Shown: one piece after another, positions 40,165 through 45,579 of the stretch | Numbering within the stretch: the stretch's first letter is position 1 | Layout of the letters: each line of letters begins with the position of its first letter | Source: Collinsella sp. | GTDB taxonomy: Bacteria > Actinomycetota > Coriobacteriia > Coriobacteriales > Coriobacteriaceae | Direction: 5' to 3' | DNA: 45,579 bases | NCBI GenBank assembly: GCA_019419585.1 | Contig: DXZQ01000022.1 | Coordinates: 1 to 45,579, forward strand | Made by a program: the position numbers and the translations under genes | The notes under the pieces: generated by a model | The model's database searches: none | What the model was told of the DNA's origin: nothing | Seen by the model: the letters and a program-made list of their open reading frames with translations, nothing else

Positions 40165-41805
40165 ATGATCGAAATCACCCAAGTCAACGCGTCGCTCGAT
40201 GAAGCCGACGATGAAAATGCCTGTCTCATTGTTGGCAAGCGAGTCGCCAAGCGCGTCCTACGTTGCAAGGACTCCGAGATCAAGTCCATCGAGCTCCACC
40301 GCAAGTCAATCGACGCTCGCAAAAAACGAGACGTCCATTTTATCCTGAGCTTTCGTGTTGAGCTGACTAGTCCCCACCTCGAGCGAGAAGCGGTCGACAG
40401 CGTTGCCGAGCGTGACCGCTCGCGCGTACGCGCGATAGAAGACGATGAGCCTTCATTCCCCTCCCCCGCCTCCGACGCACCTCAAGAACGCCCTGTCGTT
40501 GTCGGCGCCGGATGCGCCGGCCTTTTCGCTGCGCTTACGCTCGCCGAAGCAGGTCTTAAGCCCTTGCTCATCGAGCGCGGCGACCCGGCATTTCGCCGCT
40601 CGCAGGCGATCGACCTCTTTCTAAAGGAGCGCATCCTCGACCCCGAGAGCAATATCCAGTTTGGCCTGGGCGGCGCGGGAACCTTCTCGGACGGCAAACT
40701 CAATACGGGAACCAAAAATCCCGCCCATCGCCTTATCCTCGAAACCTTCGTCGAGGCGGGCGCGCCCCGCGATATTCTATGGGATGCCAAGCCGCACATT
40801 GGCTCCGACATCCTTCCCACGGTTGTCACCGCTATATCCCAGCGCATCGAGCAGCTCGGAGGTGTCGTCCGTTATCGAACGAAGCTCGTCGACATTCGCA
40901 TCGACGCGTCTGGCGCCATCACCGGTATTGATGTCCAATCGTCCCAAGACGCCGCTTGCGAGCCAATCGAGACAAATCACCTCATCCTCGCCTGCGGGCA
41001 TTCTGCTCGCGATATTTTTGAGCTCCTTAAGGGCCACAACGTGGCCCTCGCACAAAAGACCTTTGCCATGGGCGTTCGCATCGAGCATCCGCAGCGCGAC
41101 ATCGACCGAGTCCAATACGGAGCCTCGGCGGGACATCCTGCCCTCGGAGCAGCCCCTTACAAGCTCGTCGCCCATCTTCCCAACGGCCGCAGCGTGTTCT
41201 CGTTTTGCATGTGCCCCGGCGGGCAGGTTGTCGCCGCCTCTTCCGAGCAGGGCCACCTGTGCGTCAACGGCGCCAGTCTCAATGCCCGCGGCGGACGCAA
41301 CGCAAATGCCGCCCTGCTCGTTAACGTCACACCCGAGGACCTTCCCAACGATGACCCACTCGCCGGCATCGAGCTCCAGCGTGCCTGCGAGGCGGCCGCC
41401 TATCGCCTGGGCGGTTCCAACTGGAACGCACCGGCACAGCTCGTCGGAGATTTCCTCGCAGGACGTGCCAGCAAGGCGCCCGGAAAGGTAAAGCCCACCT
41501 ATCCGCTCGGTGTGACCTGGACGGCAATTGACGAAGCTCTGCCGCAGCATATCGTCGAGTCGCTCCGCCTGGGACTTCCCCTACTCGGAAAAAAGCTACG
41601 AGGCTACGACCGCCCCGATGCCGTTCTTACCGGCGTGGAGACTCGTTCGAGCTCACCGGTCACTGTCACCCGAGACCGATCGTGCCATGCCGTGTCGACC
41701 CCGGGCCTCTACCCTTGTGGTGAGGGAGCTGGATATGCCGGCGGCATCATGAGTGCGGCCACCGACGGCATCCGTTGTGCCGAAGCCCTGATCGCAGACC
41801 TCTAG
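40165..41805 (+). CDS. FAD-dependent dehydrogenase (COG2509 type)
   Basis: 546 residues from ATG 40165 (MIEITQVNASLDEADD), with TAAGGAG upstream. Residues 1-115 are the extra N-terminal domain seen in this group (VAKRVLRCKDSEIKSIELHRKSIDARKK area). The FAD fold begins at about 115 (VVVGAGCAGLFAALTLAEAG). Group motifs are FGLGGAGTFSDGKLNTGTK, LACGHSARDIFELL, FCMCPGGQVVAASSE and the C-terminal YPCGEGAGYAGGIMSAATDG. Biochemical function of the family is unknown to me. Its tandem position behind mrp and another flavoprotein suggests redox work linked to Fe-S clusters. Confidence 0.9.
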   Translation: MIEITQVNASLDEADDENACLIVGKRVAKRVLRCKDSEIKSIELHRKSIDARKKRDVHFILSFRVELTSPHLEREAVDSVAERDRSRVRAIEDDEPSFPSPASDAPQERPVVVGAGCAGLFAALTLAEAGLKPLLIERGDPAFRRSQAIDLFLKERILDPESNIQFGLGGAGTFSDGKLNTGTKNPAHRLILETFVEAGAPRDILWDAKPHIGSDILPTVVTAISQRIEQLGGVVRYRTKLVDIRIDASGAITGIDVQSSQDAACEPIETNHLILACGHSARDIFELLKGHNVALAQKTFAMGVRIEHPQRDIDRVQYGASAGHPALGAAPYKLVAHLPNGRSVFSFCMCPGGQVVAASSEQGHLCVNGASLNARGGRNANAALLVNVTPEDLPNDDPLAGIELQRACEAAAYRLGGSNWNAPAQLVGDFLAGRASKAPGKVKPTYPLGVTWTAIDEALPQHIVESLRLGLPLLGKKLRGYDRPDAVLTGVETRSSSPVTVTRDRSCHAVSTPGLYPCGEGAGYAGGIMSAATDGIRCAEALIADL

Positions 41806-41831
41806 CGCACGAATTCCAGCGCGCAAAAGAT

Positions 41832-41867
41832 ACAGGCCCCGAGCTCCACAGGGAACTCGGGGCCTGT
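41832..41867. terminator. Bidirectional terminator between convergent genes
   Basis: ACAGGCCCCGAG (41832-41843) pairs with CTCGGGGCCTGT (41856-41867) around a 12-nt loop. The plus side is followed by TCGCTATTTCTT and the minus side by ATCTTTTGCG. It separates the plus-strand oxidoreductase from uvrB. Confidence 0.8.
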
Positions 41868-41870
41868 TCG

Positions 41871-44111
41871 CTATTTCTTAAACCGTGCACCCTGGCGCTT
41901 TCTGCCCGATGCGAACGTGGAACCCTTGCGGGCCTGCGAACGTAAGCGCCCGATCGTCTCGTCCTCAGACGCACCCTCAAGCATCGCCCGAATCTGAACG
42001 ACGGCATCGCGCAGGCGCGCCGCCTCCTCAAAGTCCATGGCGGCAGAAGCGTTGCGCATATCCTCTTCCATGGTTTCGACAATCCGCACAAGCTCGTCAT
42101 GCGGCAGTTCTTCCAACTGCTCCGCAAGTGTCTGCTCGGGCGCCACCGTTTCCGGTATGCCGCCCTCGCCCGACTCATCGGGCGTATAGAATGCGCCATG
42201 GCCAAGAGAGTCGCCCTTCGAGCGTCCCTTGGAACCCACGGTTTTTTCGGCCTCGGCAATAAAACTTGAGATGTCGTTGATGGCCTTGCGCACCGTCTTG
42301 GGCACAATGCCATGTTCTTCGTTATATGCCATCTGAATCTCGCGACGGCGCTGCGTCTCCTCGATGGCCTCTTTCATCGAATCGGTCACAACGTCTGCAT
42401 ACATGATGACTTCGCCATCGGCGTTACGGGCCGCGCGGCCAATCGTCTGAATCAGCGAACGGCGGTTGCGCAAGAAGCCTTCCTTATCGGCATCGAGAAT
42501 TGCCACCAGTGAGACCTCGGGGAGATCCAAGCCCTCGCGAAGCAGGTTGATGCCAACGAGAACATCAATCTTTCCCTCGCGCAGCGTTCGCAGGATCTCG
42601 ACACGGTCCATCGTCGCTGTATCGGAGTGCATGTAATTGACCTTAATGCCGGCATCAAGCAGATGGTCGGTCAGGTCCTCGGCCATGCGCTTGGTGAGCG
42701 TGGTCACCAGCACGCGCTCCTTGCGGGCAACGCGCTCGCGAATCTCGTCCTCAAGATCGTCAATCTGCCCACGAACCGGACGCACATCGATCTTGGGGTC
42801 GAGCAGGCCGGTCGGACGAATAATCTGCTCAACGTCGTTCTGGCTCACCCGCAGCTCGTAGTCGCCCGGCGTGGCCGAAACATAGATAAACTGGGGGATC
42901 CTTGCCTCAAACTCATCGAAACGAAGCGGGCGGTTATCGAGCGCCGAGGGCAGGCGAAAACCATGCTCCACCAGCGTCACCTTACGCGAGCGGTCACCTT
43001 CGTGCATGCCGCGAATCTGCGGAACCGTCACATGGCTCTCATCGATGATGCAGAGCATGTCCTTAGGAAAGTAATCGATCAGGGTAAACGGCGGCTCACC
43101 CGGCTTGCGACCGTCCAGATGACGCGAGTAGTTCTCGATGCCGTTGCAAAAACCCATCGTCTCGAGCATCTCAAGATCATAATCGGTGCGCTGCTGCAGA
43201 CGCTGCGCCTCGAGCAACTTGTCGGTTGCCTTGAGCTCCGCCACGCGCTTCTCGCACTCTTCGCTGATCGATTTCAGAGCGGCCTTGACCTTGGGTTTCT
43301 CAGTCACGTAGTGGGATGCCGGCCATACGGGGATGGCCTCGTACTCACGAATCATCTCGCCGGTGACCTCATCGATCTCGGCTATCAGTTCAACCTCGTC
43401 ACCAAAGAACTCAAACCGCAACGGATGCTCGGCATAAGGCGGATACACGTCGACGACATCACCGCGCACGCGGAACGTGCCGCGCGCCAGGTCATAGTCA
43501 TTGCGATCATATTGAATGTCGATAAGCGCATGGATAAAGTCATCGCGCTCGAGCGGCACCTTCTTGTCGACGTTTGGAGCCAGACCCGCATAGTCCTCAG
43601 GAGAGCCAATGCCATAGATACACGAGACCGATGCGACAACGATCACATCGCGTCGAGATAGCAGCGATGCGGTCGCCTGATGGCGCAGCATCTCGACCTC
43701 TTCGTTAATCGAGGAGTCTTTCTCGATATAAGTATCGCTTTGCGGCACATACGCCTCGGGCTGATAGTAGTCGTAGTACGAGACAAAGTAGACCACAGCG
43801 TTGTTGGGAAAGAACTCTTTGAGCTCGCTCGCAAGCTGAGCGGCGAGCGTTTTATTGGGAGCCATGACCAGCGTCGGCTTCCCCAGGGCCTCAATAGTCT
43901 TAGCCATCGTGAAGGTCTTGCCCGAACCAGTCACGCCCAGCAAAACCTGATAGCGATCTCCGTCCCTCACACCCTGCACAAGCGACTCAATGGCCTTAGG
44001 CTGAGAACCTGCAGGCTCATAAGGAGATACAACCTTAAATGGCACCTCAGAGCCCTCAACGCCAAAACGTTTGAGCTCTCCTCCAACACGCTCAACTTCA
44101 AATTCCGCCAT
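41871..44111 (-). CDS. uvrB: UvrABC excinuclease subunit B
   Basis: 746 residues, longer than the usual 660-700. Walker A GVTGSGKTFTMA (near 60), the beta-hairpin YYDYYQPEAYVPQSDTYIEKD that probes DNA strands, DESH box (IIDESHVTVPQ), helicase motif SATPGDYEL and motif VI QTIGRAARN are intact. The C-terminal UVR motif (about 690-725) binds UvrC. The extra length is a Gly/Ser/Glu-rich linker of about 50 residues before it (GSKGRSKGDSLGHGAFYTPD area). Starts 51 nt after the transglycosylase stop. Confidence 0.97.
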   Translation of the reverse strand: MAEFEVERVGGELKRFGVEGSEVPFKVVSPYEPAGSQPKAIESLVQGVRDGDRYQVLLGVTGSGKTFTMAKTIEALGKPTLVMAPNKTLAAQLASELKEFFPNNAVVYFVSYYDYYQPEAYVPQSDTYIEKDSSINEEVEMLRHQATASLLSRRDVIVVASVSCIYGIGSPEDYAGLAPNVDKKVPLERDDFIHALIDIQYDRNDYDLARGTFRVRGDVVDVYPPYAEHPLRFEFFGDEVELIAEIDEVTGEMIREYEAIPVWPASHYVTEKPKVKAALKSISEECEKRVAELKATDKLLEAQRLQQRTDYDLEMLETMGFCNGIENYSRHLDGRKPGEPPFTLIDYFPKDMLCIIDESHVTVPQIRGMHEGDRSRKVTLVEHGFRLPSALDNRPLRFDEFEARIPQFIYVSATPGDYELRVSQNDVEQIIRPTGLLDPKIDVRPVRGQIDDLEDEIRERVARKERVLVTTLTKRMAEDLTDHLLDAGIKVNYMHSDTATMDRVEILRTLREGKIDVLVGINLLREGLDLPEVSLVAILDADKEGFLRNRRSLIQTIGRAARNADGEVIMYADVVTDSMKEAIEETQRRREIQMAYNEEHGIVPKTVRKAINDISSFIAEAEKTVGSKGRSKGDSLGHGAFYTPDESGEGGIPETVAPEQTLAEQLEELPHDELVRIVETMEEDMRNASAAMDFEEAARLRDAVVQIRAMLEGASEDETIGRLRSQARKGSTFASGRKRQGARFKK

Positions 44112-44162
44112 GGATACTCCTAACTCATATATCTGCAGTATACGCAGGCGGCAGACATAGTC

Positions 44163-44744
44163 CTATACGAACCGATCGGGATAGAGGGTCTTGTAGCGAA
44201 CCCAGGCATTATTGACACGAATCAGATACGCCTGCGTCTCGGGAAAGGTGATTGCATTATGAAGCGACGTGCTCTGCTGCGCCCAACCGTCGACATTGCC
44301 CATGCCAGCGTTATAGGCGGCAATGGCACTATCGGTCGACCCGTTAAAATACGTTAGAAGATACGAAAGATACGCACAGCCAAACTCGATGTTCGTAGCG
44401 GGATCGTTAAGGTTGTCGGCCGAATACTCGTCGCCGTCGACAAGACCTTTGGCAATCATATCCTGGGCAGTCTCGGGCATCAGCTGCATTAATCCCTGAG
44501 CACCCTGATTCGACTCAGCCTCGGGATCCCAATTCGATTCCGACTTAATGACAGCGCACACCAGATACGGATCCAGATTATGCGAAATACTAGATTGCTT
44601 TACATACGCCTCGTAGTCAATGGGATACAGCGGCTTAAAGAAAGCCGCAGGAGCACACGAGTAAACGAATGAGATAAGGCCGAAGGCAAAAACGGCAGCC
44701 AGCGGTATAAGGCGATACCACGCAAAGAAACGTGTCTTAGGCAT
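44163..44744 (-). CDS. Membrane-anchored soluble lytic transglycosylase-like protein (SLT domain)
   Basis: 193 residues from ATG 44744 (MPKTRFFAWYRLIPL), preferred over the ATG 6 nt upstream because the GGAGG would otherwise touch the start. An N-terminal helix (about 11-30) is a signal anchor. The SLT domain follows: AVIKSESNWDPEAESNQ with catalytic Glu69, GAQGLMQLMPETAQDM, CAYLSYLL and AIAAYNAGMGNVDGW. It cleaves peptidoglycan glycan strands with anhydro-muramic acid formation. Its start overlaps the coaE stop by 8 nt (ATGCCTAA), suggesting coupling. Confidence 0.92.
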   Translation of the reverse strand: MPKTRFFAWYRLIPLAAVFAFGLISFVYSCAPAAFFKPLYPIDYEAYVKQSSISHNLDPYLVCAVIKSESNWDPEAESNQGAQGLMQLMPETAQDMIAKGLVDGDEYSADNLNDPATNIEFGCAYLSYLLTYFNGSTDSAIAAYNAGMGNVDGWAQQSTSLHNAITFPETQAYLIRVNNAWVRYKTLYPDRFV

Positions 44745-45378
44745 CGGCATCCTCCTTATTCGCAGTGTCTATAAACCCATGGCATGCAAGCCATGAGTCA
44801 AGCTGCTCAAAGAGCGAATTATCGCCTGCGGCATTATCAATCACCGTTGTAGCGAGATTGCACAGCGCAGACTCATCGGGCTGGCAAGCAGAACGGGCAT
44901 CGAAATCAGATGGCTCCATGCCACGCTGAATAGCACGCTCGCGACGAACTGACAAAGGGGCGCTGATGACCAGAATTTCATCAGCCAAGCCAAATGCATC
45001 CTCAAAACCAGTCGGAGCAGAAACCTCGACAACCGCAAAGGGATAGCGGGGAGATGAAACCGTACAACAAACCGGATCGAGAATCCTAAGCGAAAGCTGT
45101 TCAATGAGAACGGGGTGCACAAGGTCATTGAGCCGTGCGACCGAATCAGGAGAAGCGAAAGCTCGAGAAGCGAGGATGCTGCGGCGAATGCCGCCCTCCT
45201 CATCCAAAATATCCCAGCCAAATTCTTCCGCGAGGGCATTGACGATATCGGAGCCTGGCACATACAGCGATTTGGCAAGCTCGTCCAGATCGATAAGCAT
45301 GGCGCCATGAGATTCGAGATAGCGGCAGGCAGTCGACTTACCCGAAGCAATATTGCCCAAGACAAAAACGGTAAACAT
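44737..45378 (-). CDS. coaE: Dephospho-CoA kinase
   Basis: 213 residues from ATG 45378 (MFTVFVLGNIASGKST), with GGAGGA upstream. P-loop GNIASGKST (8-16), DLDELAKSLYVPGSDIV, HPVLIEQL and the VVEVSAPTGFEDAFGLADEILVI core are typical. It catalyses the last step of CoA synthesis. The C-terminus is a little divergent. In many actinobacteria coaE lies near uvrB, as here. No gene is seen in 45379-45505. Confidence 0.92.
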   Translation of the reverse strand: MFTVFVLGNIASGKSTACRYLESHGAMLIDLDELAKSLYVPGSDIVNALAEEFGWDILDEEGGIRRSILASRAFASPDSVARLNDLVHPVLIEQLSLRILDPVCCTVSSPRYPFAVVEVSAPTGFEDAFGLADEILVISAPLSVRRERAIQRGMEPSDFDARSACQPDESALCNLATTVIDNAAGDNSLFEQLDSWLACHGFIDTANKEDADA

Positions 45379-45505
45379 CAAGTCCTCCCTAACGCCAATG
45401 GGAGTTATTATCGCGCAAATACAAAAGAAGGACTCAAAATACAGCCAAACAGTAAGACAAGCTAAAAGAAGGCGAGTTCTTGTATTACAGCTCTTTATAA
45501 AACGC

Positions 45506-45539
45506 AAAAAAGGGGAGGCCTCGCGGCCTCCCCCTTCTT
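45506..45539 (-). terminator. Rho-independent terminator of a minus-strand unit beyond the window
   Basis: The minus strand stem GGGGAGGCC-GCGA-GGCCTCCCC is followed by TTTTTTGCG. Another small hairpin (GACGGC / GCCGTC, 45550-45566) lies before it. The 3' end of the upstream gene probably lies in the last 30 bases, but too little remains to identify it. Confidence 0.9.
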
Positions 45540-45579
45540 CAAGTCATCCGACGGCTCGGTGCCGTCCACCGGTCAGCGG

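Overview
The window looks like a chromosomal segment of a Gram-positive actinobacterium of the class Coriobacteriia, most probably a gut Collinsella or close relative. This is inferred from gene content, not from a search. The grounds are a GC-rich coding style, the actinobacterial block uvrB / uvrA / uvrC / rapZ / whiA / gap / pgk / tpiA / secG, a RapZ P-loop ending in Arg rather than Lys, and host-glycan (sialic acid) catabolism. Almost every gene is on the minus strand. Only 35683-41805 reads on the plus strand.

Layout, left to right. (1) 1-3584: a partial tRNA-Gly, a fused STAS/HATPase anti-sigma regulator, its PAS-GAF-PP2C phosphatase and a tRNA-Leu. Both tRNA promoters carry the same 17-bp A/T palindrome next to the -35 box. 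(2) 3585-4068: a non-coding stretch with two 125-bp inverted copies of a structured palindromic element, plus two smaller hairpins. (3) 4069-10013: a complete oligopeptide ABC importer (oppA-B-C-D-F order on the minus strand). (4) 10252-17499: secG, gpmI, tpiA, pgk, gap, whiA, rapZ. (5) 17550-28343: a sialic-acid-type island: substrate-binding lipoprotein, permease, fused permease-ATPase, ATPase, two CE7-type esterases (one lacking its nucleophile), a NanA-like aldolase, a ROK kinase and NanE. Stem-loops separate its modules. It lies between uvrC and rapZ. (6) 28344-35489: uvrC, murJ, ybaK, uvrA. (7) 35683-41805, plus strand: LtaS-family enzyme, Mrp ATPase, two FAD-dependent oxidoreductases. 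(8) 41871-45578: uvrB, lytic transglycosylase, coaE, and a terminator of an upstream minus-strand unit.

How the genes work together. The nan island would import a sialic acid or related sugar, remove O-acetyl groups, cleave it, phosphorylate the ManNAc and epimerise it to GlcNAc-6-P. That product would feed the adjacent glycolytic genes after deacetylation and deamination encoded elsewhere. UvrA, UvrB and UvrC are all present, so nucleotide excision repair is complete apart from the helicase. MurJ, RapZ, WhiA, the LtaS-like enzyme and the transglycosylase form an envelope/division theme.

The strongest leads for novelty are the covarying 125-bp elements (3623-4053), the Ser-to-Gly pseudo-esterase coupled to an active paralogue (20502-22323), the fused transporter subunit without the usual C-terminal cysteines, the divergent aldolase pocket, and the palindrome fused to the tRNA promoters.
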